64,000 nt of DNA from Pseudoruegeria sp. SHC-113 (GTDB lineage Bacteria > Pseudomonadota > Alphaproteobacteria > Rhodobacterales > Rhodobacteraceae): assembly GCF_025376885.1 (NCBI RefSeq), contig NZ_JAHUBR010000005.1, positions 96,951 through 160,950 of the forward strand, read 5' to 3'. Below the pieces are notes generated by a model that worked only from the letters and a program-made list of their open reading frames with translations, searched no databases and was not told where the DNA came from. Numbering within the stretch: position 1 is the stretch's first letter; the number at the start of each line of letters is the position of its first letter. The position numbers and the translations under genes were made by a program. Positions 33,314 through 40,900 of this stretch are shown here, one piece after another.

Positions 33314-34574
33314 TCTCAGCGACTCCTTCCGCGTTCACGAACCATGTCTGGATGCAGTTGTTGTGGTAGATGGAATTCTCGCCGCGCACCTCGCGCAGCT
33401 GCGCCTTGGTGGGCTGGACGTAGCCGGTCTCGTCAATTGCGCGGGCCTGTAGCAACATCTCCTCGCCCCCCCATTCGGTGTCGAGGTAGAAGCGGGTCAG
33501 GGCCTTGCTGTCGCCCTGCTTGCCCAGACGCGCGGTTTCCCAGGTGATGCCGCCATCCTTGGAGACATCCACCCGCGTGATCTGACCGTGGCCGGACCAC
33601 GCAAGGCCGGAGATCACCAGAGGGCCGGGGCCGTGGGTGATGGGGGCCTGTGGGCTGGGCGAGGTGATGACGGATTTCGCATCCATCACCCATGTCCATT
33701 TCCGGGCCACGCCATCGGCCAGCACGTCGGTGTATTTGGAGGTTTCCTCGCGGCTTTCCACGGCGGCATCCGTCACCTCGATGCGGCGCAGCCATTTGAC
33801 CCACATGTTGCCTTCCCAGCCCGGCACCACGAGGCGCACCGGGTAGCCGTGCTCCTTGCGCAGGGCCTCGCCGTTGGCCTTGAAGGCGACAAGCACGTCA
33901 TCCAGCGCTTTTTCCATCGGGATCGAACGGCCGTTGGAGGAGGCATCTGCCCCTTCCACGTAGACCCATTTGTCGGCCAGATCTCCGGCCGCCGCGAGCC
34001 CCGCTTCGGCCAGAAGGGTGCGCAGGGGGATGCCGGTATATTCCATGTTGTGGATCATGCCGTGGGTGAACTGCACCCCGTTCAACTGCGCCCCGGCCCA
34101 TTCCATGCCGGTGTTGGCGGCGCATTCGCAGAAATAGACGTGGTTTTCGCGCGGGAAGCGTTCGAGATCGGCGTAGGTGAAGACAAGCGGACGGTCCACC
34201 AGGCCGTTGATCATCAGTCGGTAATCTTCCTTGCGCAGCTCGATGGCACCGGAGTGATGGCGCTCGAACGCGCAGCCCTGTGGGGTGATCGTGCCGTCCA
34301 GCGCGTGGATCGGTGTGAAGTTGATCGAAGAGATTGGATCTGCCGTCAGCCACGGCACGTTGCGCCGCACGACATCGCTTTCAAACTCGATCGGCAGGCC
34401 GTAGGGGGTTGCGTCGACGCCCTCACCCGTGGAGGAGGCCCAGTCCTGCACCTCCGTGATCAGCGGATCGGGGCCGCTGGCCCGTGCCGCCCCTGCGGCA
34501 AGGCCTCCGGCCGCCGCTGCGGCGCTTCCCCTCAGGAAGGCACGCCGGGATGGGGGCTTCAATGCATCGCTCAT
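33297..34574 (-). CDS. soxC: sulfane dehydrogenase molybdenum subunit SoxC
   Basis: A 425-residue Tat-exported (PSRRAFLRGSAAAAAGG) sulfite-oxidase-family protein. The molybdopterin domain has the Mo-ligand cysteine in VYFCECAANTGMEW, and the C-terminal dimerisation domain includes DVSKDGGITWETARLG. The start at 34574 (MSDALKPPSRRAF) has GAGGAG 9 bases upstream; ten further in-frame codons upstream are not needed. SoxC with SoxD oxidises sulfane sulfur on SoxYZ; its presence predicts complete thiosulfate oxidation to sulfate without sulfur globules. Confidence 0.94.
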   Translation of the reverse strand: MSDALKPPSRRAFLRGSAAAAAGGLAAGAARASGPDPLITEVQDWASSTGEGVDATPYGLPIEFESDVVRRNVPWLTADPISSINFTPIHALDGTITPQGCAFERHHSGAIELRKEDYRLMINGLVDRPLVFTYADLERFPRENHVYFCECAANTGMEWAGAQLNGVQFTHGMIHNMEYTGIPLRTLLAEAGLAAAGDLADKWVYVEGADASSNGRSIPMEKALDDVLVAFKANGEALRKEHGYPVRLVVPGWEGNMWVKWLRRIEVTDAAVESREETSKYTDVLADGVARKWTWVMDAKSVITSPSPQAPITHGPGPLVISGLAWSGHGQITRVDVSKDGGITWETARLGKQGDSKALTRFYLDTEWGGEEMLLQARAIDETGYVQPTKAQLREVRGENSIYHNNCIQTWFVNAEGVAENVEIS

Positions 34575-34600
34575 GCGTGAATTCTCCTCAAACCTTCGTC

Positions 34601-36298
34601 TCATACGCCGACGACTTCGACGCTGGTGTTGTCCTGCACCGTGACGGTGCCAAGGCCGCGAATGTGATTTTCCACGACGTCCCAGATCTCCGGCCCCTCG
34701 GTGCCTTCGTTGACCGAGGCCCAGCCCGCTACGGTGTAGCTGCTGGCTGGGTCGATGGCCTCGCCCGTGGAAAGCAGGGTCAGGTCGCTGATCCGCTCGC
34801 CCTGCGGTTTGCTCACGTCGATCCGGTAGCCAAGCCCACCGGTCCGAACCATGTCGCCGCCCTGCTGGTAATAGGGATCGGGGTTGAAAATGTTGTCGGC
34901 CACGTCTTCCAGCACGATCTTCAGGAAGTCCCCCGTCATTTCAGAGCGGTACGCCTTGCCGTAGGTCATGGAGGTGACGTTGTAGATGTCTTCGCGGGTG
35001 ATGTTCTGGCCGGGGATCAGGCTCGGCCCCCAGCGTACGCCGGGGCTCAGGGCAATCTGGGCGTCGCGTTCTGACAGCAGCGCATCGCAGATCAGATCAT
35101 CCCATGTGCCGTTGAAATTGCCACGCCGGTACAGAAGGCTCTCGGTCTGTCCGATCACCTCCTCCATCTCCGCAAGGAACGGCGCGCGCTCGGCGTCGAT
35201 CAGCGCCGCGACCTCCGGGTCCGGCGAGATCACGTCCGAGAAGATCGGGATCAGCTTGCTGCGATAGCCCATCATGCGCCCGTCCCGGATGTCCAGATCC
35301 ACGCGGGAGACGAATTTGCCGTTGGAGCCCGAGGGCACGATGATCGTCTGCCCGACGAGCGCCGGTTCCGGCAGGGCGTCATGGGTGTGGCCAGAGAGGA
35401 TCACGTCGATGCCGGAGACAATGCCGGCCATCTTCTTGTCGACGTCGAAACCGTTGTGGCTCAGCACCACAACGCATTCCGCCCCCATGCCACGGACTTC
35501 ATCGACCATCGCCTGCATGTTCTCATCGCGGATGCCGAAAGCATATTCCGGAAACATCCAGCCCGGGTTGGCGATCGGCATATAGGGGAAGGCCTGCCCG
35601 ATCACGGCAATCTTGGTGCCGCCGCGCTCAAACATCTTGTAGGGCGGGAACAGTTCGGCCGGCTCATCCCATTCTGCGTCGAAAATGTTCTGACCAAGGG
35701 CTGCGAAAGGCAGGTTCTCCACGATCTCCTGCACCCGTTCGCTGCCGAGGGTGAATTCCCAGTGGAAGGTCATCGCATCCGGTTTGAGCGCGTTCATGAC
35801 GTTGACCATGTCCTGGCCCTGCGTCTTGAGGCAGGTGTAGGAGCCATGCCATGTGTCGCCGCCGTCCAGCAGGATCGCGTCCGGGCGATCGGCGCGGATG
35901 GCGTTGATCACGGTGGCCACCCGGTCGAGCCCGCCGACCCGGCCATAGCCCTGCGCCAGCGCGGCGAAATCGCCGGAGCTCAGTGCGTAGTGGCTGGGGC
36001 TGCCATCCTCGATGCCGTAGAGCTTGCGGAAATCCGCACCCGTCACATGGGGCACGGCGCCTTTGTTGGCGCCCACGCCAAGGTTCACCGAGGGCTCGCG
36101 GAAATAGATCGGCTTGAGCTGGGCGTGGATGTCCGTGATGTGGATCAGGGAGACATTGCCGAAGGTCTCGAAGGCCAGAAGATCGTCCTGCGAAAGCTTC
36201 TGCTGCGCGGCAAGCCGGGCCCAGTTGCCAAAGCCGGAACTGCCCAGAAGGGCGCTGGCCGCCATGCCAACCTGCAGGAAATCTCTCCGGGAAATCAT
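34601..36298 (-). CDS. soxB: thiosulfohydrolase SoxB
   Basis: A 565-residue periplasmic 5'-nucleotidase-family enzyme with a di-manganese centre. The Tat signal is MISRRDFLQVGMAASALLG. The metal motifs are LIHITDIHAQLKPIYFREPS, DGGDTWHGSYT, VVLSHNGFDVDKK and ILSGHTHDALPEP. It hydrolyses sulfate from cysteine S-thiosulfonate on SoxYZ. The start at 36298 has AAGGAG 10 bases upstream; 21 earlier in-frame codons run through the operator and are rejected. It is the first gene after a terminator, with its own probable SoxR site. Confidence 0.95.
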   Translation of the reverse strand: MISRRDFLQVGMAASALLGSSGFGNWARLAAQQKLSQDDLLAFETFGNVSLIHITDIHAQLKPIYFREPSVNLGVGANKGAVPHVTGADFRKLYGIEDGSPSHYALSSGDFAALAQGYGRVGGLDRVATVINAIRADRPDAILLDGGDTWHGSYTCLKTQGQDMVNVMNALKPDAMTFHWEFTLGSERVQEIVENLPFAALGQNIFDAEWDEPAELFPPYKMFERGGTKIAVIGQAFPYMPIANPGWMFPEYAFGIRDENMQAMVDEVRGMGAECVVVLSHNGFDVDKKMAGIVSGIDVILSGHTHDALPEPALVGQTIIVPSGSNGKFVSRVDLDIRDGRMMGYRSKLIPIFSDVISPDPEVAALIDAERAPFLAEMEEVIGQTESLLYRRGNFNGTWDDLICDALLSERDAQIALSPGVRWGPSLIPGQNITREDIYNVTSMTYGKAYRSEMTGDFLKIVLEDVADNIFNPDPYYQQGGDMVRTGGLGYRIDVSKPQGERISDLTLLSTGEAIDPASSYTVAGWASVNEGTEGPEIWDVVENHIRGLGTVTVQDNTSVEVVGV

Positions 36299-36321
36299 CG
36301 CGATCGCGCTCCTTGATTCAC

Positions 36322-36337
36322 ATTCGCATATTTGAAT
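36322..36337. promoter_or_regulatory. candidate SoxR operator before soxB (site 2)
   Basis: ATTCGCATATTTGAAT is an imperfect palindrome (ATTC-NN-ATAT-NN-GAAT, 12 of 16 positions symmetric) 23 bases upstream of the soxB ATG. It shares ATTCGCATATT with the element in the soxV-soxS gap. Confidence 0.55.
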
Positions 36338-36349
36338 TATTAATGTGTG

Positions 36350-36379
36350 AAAAAGCCCCACCCGACAGCGGGCAGGGCT
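36350..36379 (-). terminator. rho-independent terminator after soxA
   Basis: On the minus strand an 11-bp stem (AGCCCTGCCCG pairing with CGGGTGGGGCT, two G-U pairs, 4-nt loop) is followed by TTTTT. It begins 9 bases after the soxA stop. It separates soxXYZA from soxBCDEF. Confidence 0.75.
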
Positions 36380-36388
36380 ATTTCCGGA

Positions 36389-37249
36389 TCAGTTGCGGAC
36401 GCTGGGGCCTTCCACGCTCAGCCCGTTGCCGCGCGAGGTGACATAAAGCTCAAGCGCCACAAACTCCGGCGAGCCGGGAGAGAAGGTCTCGGCGCGGGTG
36501 TCACGTACACAGCCCTTGAAGCGGTCATGAACCGAGTTGAGCTTGGTGTTTTTCAGACGATAGGTCGGGAACCCGTTGATCTGGCCCTGACTCAGGTGGT
36601 CGGCCCGGATCATCATGCCGTAGTTGTCTTCGTGGCAGTTCGCACAAGACAGCTCCAGTTGCCCGTAGCGGGTGTAGTAGATGTCCTTGCCTTGCTCCCA
36701 CGTCTCGGCGGCGGGCCCGTCGATCGCGACGTTCACTGGCAGCCCGCGGGACACAGATGCCAACAGCGCGACCATATTGGTCATGTCGCCGCCGTTGTAT
36801 TTCCACGCTTCGGCGCCCATGCGGTTCTCGCGGCAATCGTTGATCTGCATCTCGATCGTGCGCACTTCGCCCGCGGCCTCGTTCCACTTGGGATAGACGG
36901 CCTTCACGCCGGCCATGCTCTCGGCCCCCTCGTGGCAGGACGCGCAGGCCTTGCCTTCGCTGCCCTCGGCTGTCTCCCAGACTTCCGCGGCCGTTTCGAC
37001 CCAGAGCATTGCAGGGTTGTCGAAATCATCCATCTGAACGGCCTGCGTTTCGTCAGAGCGGAAACGCCAGCCCGAATAGATGGTGCGCACGTTCTCCATA
37101 TGCGCCGGGGCCTCGACCTCGGTGACGATCTCGATCTCCTCGTTGATCACGAGCTGATCCTCGTCCGGGTCTGCCTGTGCGCCGAGCGCGAGCGTTCCGC
37201 AGGCAGCGCCCAGCAGAAGGCTCCGGCGGAAGCGTCCTGTTCTTTCCAT
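36389..37249 (-). CDS. soxA: SoxAX cytochrome complex subunit A (di-haem)
   Basis: A 286-residue periplasmic cytochrome. A signal peptide (SLLLGAACGTLALGAQA) precedes two haem motifs, CASCH (102-106) and CANCH (202-206). The active-site cysteine lies in RFKGCVRDTR (C247); in SoxA it becomes a persulfide that ligates the second haem and takes part in joining thiosulfate to SoxY. Two haems place it in the di-haem class found in Paracoccus and Rhodovulum. It is the last gene of the soxXYZA run and is followed by a terminator. Confidence 0.94.
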   Translation of the reverse strand: MERTGRFRRSLLLGAACGTLALGAQADPDEDQLVINEEIEIVTEVEAPAHMENVRTIYSGWRFRSDETQAVQMDDFDNPAMLWVETAAEVWETAEGSEGKACASCHEGAESMAGVKAVYPKWNEAAGEVRTIEMQINDCRENRMGAEAWKYNGGDMTNMVALLASVSRGLPVNVAIDGPAAETWEQGKDIYYTRYGQLELSCANCHEDNYGMMIRADHLSQGQINGFPTYRLKNTKLNSVHDRFKGCVRDTRAETFSPGSPEFVALELYVTSRGNGLSVEGPSVRN

Positions 37250-37275
37250 GTGTCCTCCTCCCAGATGCCGACGGT

Positions 37276-37605
37276 TCAGCCGATGGCGATGGCTTTCTTT
37301 TCTTCGTAGACAGAGCCGTCGTCGTCGAACCAGGTGAAGGTAAATTCACCCGCTTCCGGGACGGTGGCCGCAAATTCGAGATAGGGGTTCGTCGAGATCG
37401 CGGGCTCAAGGATCACGTCGATCACGTTCTGGCCGTTGAAGTCGGCCGTGAAGCGGTTGATGATCGAGCGCGGAATGGGATTGCCATCGCCATCCTTGCG
37501 CTGGCCGCTCTCCATCTTGTGGCTGATCAGCGTCTTGATCGTGATCGCTTCGCCGGCGGAGGCCGTTTTCGGGACCTTGACGCGGGGTTTCACACCAGAT
37601 GCCAT
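37276..37605 (-). CDS. soxZ: thiosulfate carrier protein SoxZ
   Basis: A 109-residue protein without signal peptide, with motifs typical of SoxZ (PRVKVPKTASAGEAITIKTLISHKMESGQRKD, IPRSIINRFTADFNGQNVID). It is exported as a heterodimer with the Tat-targeted SoxY. It lies 23 bases after soxY. A TTTCTTCGTAGAC-rich C-terminal coding end matches the family ending EKKAIAIG. Confidence 0.94.
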   Translation of the reverse strand: MASGVKPRVKVPKTASAGEAITIKTLISHKMESGQRKDGDGNPIPRSIINRFTADFNGQNVIDVILEPAISTNPYLEFAATVPEAGEFTFTWFDDDGSVYEEKKAIAIG

Positions 37606-37628
37606 GTTCTTTCTCCTCGTCTAAAGCC

Positions 37629-38051
37629 TCAGCCGCCGCAGCCGCCGATGGTCACCTTCACATTGGCCGAAGCCTGCTGGAACGAACCGTCTCCCATCTC
37701 GGCCACAGCGATCACGTTCTGGGTCTTGGCCAAACGGATGCGGGTGGAGGCGGTGCGGGACGCGGCCAGCGGGCCGAACTTGAACGTCGCGACGGCGGGC
37801 GTGGGGTTGCCGTCCGCAAAGACGGACACCATCACCGCCCCCGGAGCGTCGACCTCGATCGGCACCGTGTTGCCGTTTTCCGCGATTTCAGGCGCGTTGA
37901 TCGTCAGCGCCCCTTCAGCGGCCGCCGCTCCGCCCGTCATTTTCGCAATGGCGTCTTCCGCCAGCGATGCTGCAGCAGGCAGGCCACCGAACGCGGCTAC
38001 GGCCAGCGTGGCGGAGCTGCCCAGCAGCATGTTGCGCCGTGTCAGTTGCAT
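37629..38051 (-). CDS. soxY: thiosulfate carrier protein SoxY
   Basis: A 140-residue protein. The Tat signal is LTRRNMLLGSSATLAVAAFGG. The C-terminus is VTIGGCGG, whose Cys138 on a flexible GGCGG arm carries all sulfur intermediates of the Sox cycle. It lies 24 bases after soxX and forms the carrier dimer with SoxZ. Confidence 0.95.
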   Translation of the reverse strand: MQLTRRNMLLGSSATLAVAAFGGLPAAASLAEDAIAKMTGGAAAAEGALTINAPEIAENGNTVPIEVDAPGAVMVSVFADGNPTPAVATFKFGPLAASRTASTRIRLAKTQNVIAVAEMGDGSFQQASANVKVTIGGCGG

Positions 38052-38075
38052 GGGATTCCTCCGAAATTGGATCTC

Positions 38076-38549
38076 TTACTCTTCCTTGAGCGTCATCAGG
38101 TAGGCGACGACGTCTTCGATCTGCTGGGCTTCGAGCAGCGGGGCGACATCGCCCTCGTGGGCCTTGCCGGTGTAGGCATTGCCAAGCCGCGTGAAGCCAT
38201 CCGTCTTGTAAAAGGACGGCATCATCGAGCCTTCGAACATGATCTTCGCATTGGCGACGATGCCGCGTAGTTCCGCCTCGCTCCAGCGATCCGCGACGCC
38301 ATCGAGCGGCGGTCCGATCTCTCCGTGGAACGGCAGGTGGCTCAGCGCGCTGACCTGGTGGCAGGCGATGCAGTTGCCGGCACCCTTGTTCATGATCTCG
38401 GCCCCGGAGTCAGGGTTTCCCGGCGTTCCGGTGAGCGATATTTCAACCGCCCCATCGGCAAAGGCGACATCGGTCGGCTGAACGGTTTCGGCGCTGCTGG
38501 CCGTGGCACAGATCGTTGCTGCGCAGAGGATGCTGGCAAATCGAGACAT
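38076..38549 (-). CDS. soxX: SoxAX cytochrome complex subunit X
   Basis: A 157-residue periplasmic mono-haem cytochrome with a signal peptide (MSRFASILCAATICATASSA), haem motif CIACH at 60-64 and the expected distal methionine in EGSMMPSFY (M109 or M110). With SoxA it attaches thiosulfate to the SoxY cysteine. It is the first gene of soxXYZA; its start follows GGAGGG and its promoter region carries a candidate SoxR palindrome. Confidence 0.94.
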   Translation of the reverse strand: MSRFASILCAATICATASSAETVQPTDVAFADGAVEISLTGTPGNPDSGAEIMNKGAGNCIACHQVSALSHLPFHGEIGPPLDGVADRWSEAELRGIVANAKIMFEGSMMPSFYKTDGFTRLGNAYTGKAHEGDVAPLLEAQQIEDVVAYLMTLKEE

Positions 38550-38612
38550 GAGCCCTCCCTAAGCTCGGTGTCCGTATACTTGGGCACACAAATCCGATTC
38601 ACGCAACAACAA

Positions 38613-38628
38613 ATTCATTTACATGAAT
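38613..38628. promoter_or_regulatory. candidate SoxR operator between soxW and soxX (site 4)
   Basis: ATTCATTTACATGAAT is a palindrome with perfect 6-bp arms (ATTCAT / ATGAAT) and the 16-base ATTC-N8-GAAT frame. On the minus strand a TAGAAT hexamer just upstream could be the soxX -10 element. The soxW-soxX gap is a known SoxR binding region in Paracoccus pantotrophus. Confidence 0.6.
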
Positions 38629-38659
38629 TATTCTATATGTTGCACCTGCAGCATTTCCC

Positions 38660-39232
38660 CTAGTTCCGCCGGGCTTCGATCATGCGCGCGTGATACTTCT
38701 GGAAAGGCTCATCCTGTTGATAAAGCTCCTCTTTCACCCAAGTGAGCAGATCAAGCGTCGTGCCCTTGCCAAAGGCCCCGGGCATGGTTGCAACCGCCGC
38801 TTCCGCAGCGGTCTGACCCTCACCGACGGCGGATGGCAGGAAGATCATCGTCGGGGTGAACAGCGCGCCCCAGCGCCGGACCATGTCCTTCTCCGAGCGG
38901 GCCTCACCGTCGAAGTCTGTCACTTCGACATCGCCGAACATGTTGATCTGAACGACGAAGTAATTCTCTTCGATGTAGCGTGCGATCTCGGGCACGACGA
39001 AGACCTCTTCGTGCATCTTGGTGCAATAGATGCAGCCGCGTTGTTCGACCAGCAGCAGCAGGCGCTTGCCTTCCGCGTTTGCCTCGGCCAGATCCTCCGC
39101 CAGATCCTTGAACGTATCGCGCATCCACGGTGCCTTGTGCAGGCCGTCGTCCCCCAGTTCAACGGCTGAAAGCGTCGGGGCCCAGAGCAGGGCGCAGGCG
39201 GCGGCGAGGGTTGTAAACGTCCGGCGTTTCAT
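38660..39232 (-). CDS. soxW: periplasmic thioredoxin SoxW
   Basis: A 190-residue thioredoxin-fold protein with signal peptide (MKRRTFTTLAAACALLWAPTLSA) and redox pair GCIYC (C67, C70). The start at 39232 has AAGGAG 8 bases upstream; 35 earlier in-frame codons overlap soxV and are rejected. It receives electrons from SoxV and helps keep SoxY and partner thiols reduced. It lies 19 bases after soxV. Confidence 0.9.
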   Translation of the reverse strand: MKRRTFTTLAAACALLWAPTLSAVELGDDGLHKAPWMRDTFKDLAEDLAEANAEGKRLLLLVEQRGCIYCTKMHEEVFVVPEIARYIEENYFVVQINMFGDVEVTDFDGEARSEKDMVRRWGALFTPTMIFLPSAVGEGQTAAEAAVATMPGAFGKGTTLDLLTWVKEELYQQDEPFQKYHARMIEARRN

Positions 39233-39251
39233 GAGATCTCTCCTTTTCGGG

Positions 39252-39992
39252 CTATCCGATTGAGCCGAACCACGGAATGTGTTCCAGCATCCATTGGGCG
39301 ATGTAGTTGACGGCGTTGGTGGCAATGAGCACGCCAAAGAGGATCAGCAGCAGGCCCATCAGCTTCTCAACCAGCGGCAGGTGGCGGCGGAAGCGCGCCA
39401 TGAAGCGCATGAAGGGGCCGATGAACAGCGCAGCGGCGATGAAGGGGAGTGTCATGCCCAACCCGTAGGTGAACAGCAGCGCTGCGCCCTGGCCCGCGGT
39501 GTCCTGTCCGGCGGCGGTGAACAGGATCGCGGCCAGAACCGGGCCGACGCAGGGCGTCCAGCCAAACGCAAAGGCGAGGCCAATCACATAAGCGCCTAGC
39601 AGGCCGCCTTTCCGTGCATCGCCGGCGTCCGAGCGAAACTGGCGATACAGAAATCCGATGCGGATCACACCGAGGAAATGCAGCCCCATGGCGATGATGA
39701 GGGCGGCAGCGATCCAGCGCAGGATGTCGAAATACTCCCGCACCATCTGCCCGAAGGCCGTGGCCGTTGCGCCGAGCCCGATGAAAACCGTGATCACGCC
39801 AAGCGCAAAGCAGGACGCCGCGAGGAAGGCGCGGAGCCGGACTGCGCCCGTGATCTCGGCCCCCGAAGAGATCTGGTTCATGCCCACGCCCGCCAGATAG
39901 CTCAGGTAGAACGGCACGATCGGCAGAATGCAGGGCGACAGGAAAGACAGAAGGCCAGCCGCGAATGCAGCCAGAAAGCTCACGTCAAACAT
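39252..39992 (-). CDS. soxV: CcdA-type thiol-disulfide transporter SoxV
   Basis: A 246-residue inner-membrane protein with six predicted helices. The redox cysteines are C21 (LSFLSPCILPIVPF) and C148 (FGWTPCVGP), as in CcdA/DsbD-beta domains. It transfers reducing equivalents from cytoplasmic thioredoxin to periplasmic SoxW and SoxS. It is divergent from soxS across a 106-base control region. Confidence 0.92.
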   Translation of the reverse strand: MFDVSFLAAFAAGLLSFLSPCILPIVPFYLSYLAGVGMNQISSGAEITGAVRLRAFLAASCFALGVITVFIGLGATATAFGQMVREYFDILRWIAAALIIAMGLHFLGVIRIGFLYRQFRSDAGDARKGGLLGAYVIGLAFAFGWTPCVGPVLAAILFTAAGQDTAGQGAALLFTYGLGMTLPFIAAALFIGPFMRFMARFRRHLPLVEKLMGLLLILFGVLIATNAVNYIAQWMLEHIPWFGSIG

Positions 39993-40016
39993 GCGGCCGA
40001 TTCCTCGTCTTGAAAT

Positions 40017-40057
40017 ATTCGCATATTAAATTATGATCATAGAAGAACCTGCGTCAA
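40017..40057. promoter_or_regulatory. soxV promoter with overlapping candidate SoxR operator (site 3)
   Basis: On the minus strand TTGACG (40052-40057), an 18-base spacer and TAATTT (40028-40033) make a plausible soxV promoter. The -10 overlaps ATTCGCATATTAAATT (40017-40032), which shares ATTCGCATATT with the soxB element. A further perfect palindrome TATGATCATA lies at 40032-40041. SoxR is known to bind the soxS-soxV gap in Paracoccus. Confidence 0.6.
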
Positions 40058-40061
40058 TCGT

Positions 40062-40092
40062 GGGATTGGATCGGGATTGGATCGGGATTGGC
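40062..40092 (+). repeat. 11-bp tandem repeat before soxS
   Basis: GGGATTGGATC occurs twice in direct succession (40062-40072, 40073-40083) followed by a partial third copy GGGATTGGC (40084-40092). It ends 7 bases before the soxS ATG and replaces any clear ribosome-binding site; slippage could alter soxS leader length. Confidence 0.8.
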
Positions 40093-40098
40093 TTGGCG

Positions 40099-40470
40099 AT
40101 GATACGAAGACGGGTGTTGCTCGCCCTTGTGGCGCTGATCTGGCTGCCTTCCGCCAGCATGGCCGAGACGCGGCTGTTCATGGCGGAAGAACCGGGCTGC
40201 CCCTATTGCGCGCAATGGAACCGGGAGATCGGTGGCATCTACGCCAAAACGCCGGAGGGGCGCGCCGCACCGCTGGAGCGGTTCGACCTGCGTGCGCCGC
40301 CCGATGGGCTTGAGCTTGCCCGCCGGATCGCTTTCAGCCCGACGTTCGTCCTTGCGCATGACGGAGTGGAGGTGAGCCGCATCGAGGGCTATCCGGGCGA
40401 AGATTTCTTCTGGGGTTTGCTGCAGGTCATGCTGACGGACGCCGAAATTGCCTTTGACGATAACGGGTAA
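40099..40470 (+). CDS. soxS: periplasmic thioredoxin-like protein SoxS
   Basis: A 123-residue protein with signal peptide (MIRRRVLLALVALIWLPSASMAE) and redox motif GCPYC (C34, C37). SoxS reactivates SoxYZ by reducing its blocked cysteine in Paracoccus. The start is placed at 40099 because the signal peptide begins there; the in-frame ATG at 40033 lies in the soxV promoter region and would add an unlikely leader. It is followed by soxR after 6 bases. Confidence 0.9.
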   Translation: MIRRRVLLALVALIWLPSASMAETRLFMAEEPGCPYCAQWNREIGGIYAKTPEGRAAPLERFDLRAPPDGLELARRIAFSPTFVLAHDGVEVSRIEGYPGEDFFWGLLQVMLTDAEIAFDDNG

Positions 40471-40476
40471 AGCCTT

Positions 40477-40857
40477 ATGACATTGCATATGACACAGGAA
40501 AACGCCTCACGCCCATCAAAGTCCCGCTTGCCGGTGTTCGATGAGAACATGTGCGCCGAAGACATGGACCGGATGATGGAGAACGCGCAGGCGGCGTCGA
40601 ATTTCCTGAAGGCGATCAGCCACGAAGGGCGGCTGATGATCCTCTGCCATCTGGCCACCGGTGAGAAATCCGTGACCGAGCTGGAAAAGCTCCTCTCGGC
40701 ACGGCAGGCCGCGGTGTCTCAGCAGTTGACCCGCCTGCGTCTGGAAGGGCTGGTAACGCCGCGCCGCGAGGGCAAGGCGATCTACTACAGTCTGACAGAT
40801 GACCGCCCGCGCCAAATCATGGAAGTTGTCTACGAATTGTTCTGCAAGGCCGAGTAG
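40477..40857 (+). CDS. soxR: ArsR-family persulfide-sensing repressor SoxR (SqrR/BigR type)
   Basis: A 126-residue winged-helix regulator. The recognition region is VTELEKLLSARQAAVSQQLTRLRLEGLV. Cys57 (ILCHLATG) and Cys123 (ELFCKAE) are 66 residues apart, the spacing of the SqrR/BigR cysteine pair that forms a tetrasulfide bridge with persulfides; a third cysteine (C26) precedes them. It represses sox genes until sulfide or thiosulfate is present. The ribosome-binding site is weak, and an in-frame ATG four codons later is an alternative start. Confidence 0.93.
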   Translation: MTLHMTQENASRPSKSRLPVFDENMCAEDMDRMMENAQAASNFLKAISHEGRLMILCHLATGEKSVTELEKLLSARQAAVSQQLTRLRLEGLVTPRREGKAIYYSLTDDRPRQIMEVVYELFCKAE

Positions 40858-40900
40858 CGCCACCGCAGACCTTGTTCCGGCTTTTGGGAGGAGGCGCGGG

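Noticed and set aside
36299..36361. 21-codon N-terminal extension of SoxB
   Set aside because: It would run through the candidate SoxR site; the Tat signal starts cleanly at 36298 behind AAGGAG.
40062..40092. Tandem repeat as a CRISPR fragment
   Set aside because: The units abut without spacers and are only 11 bases long.
40033..40098. Upstream ATG that would lengthen SoxS by 22 residues
   Set aside because: It lies in the soxV promoter and operator region and would bury the signal peptide.
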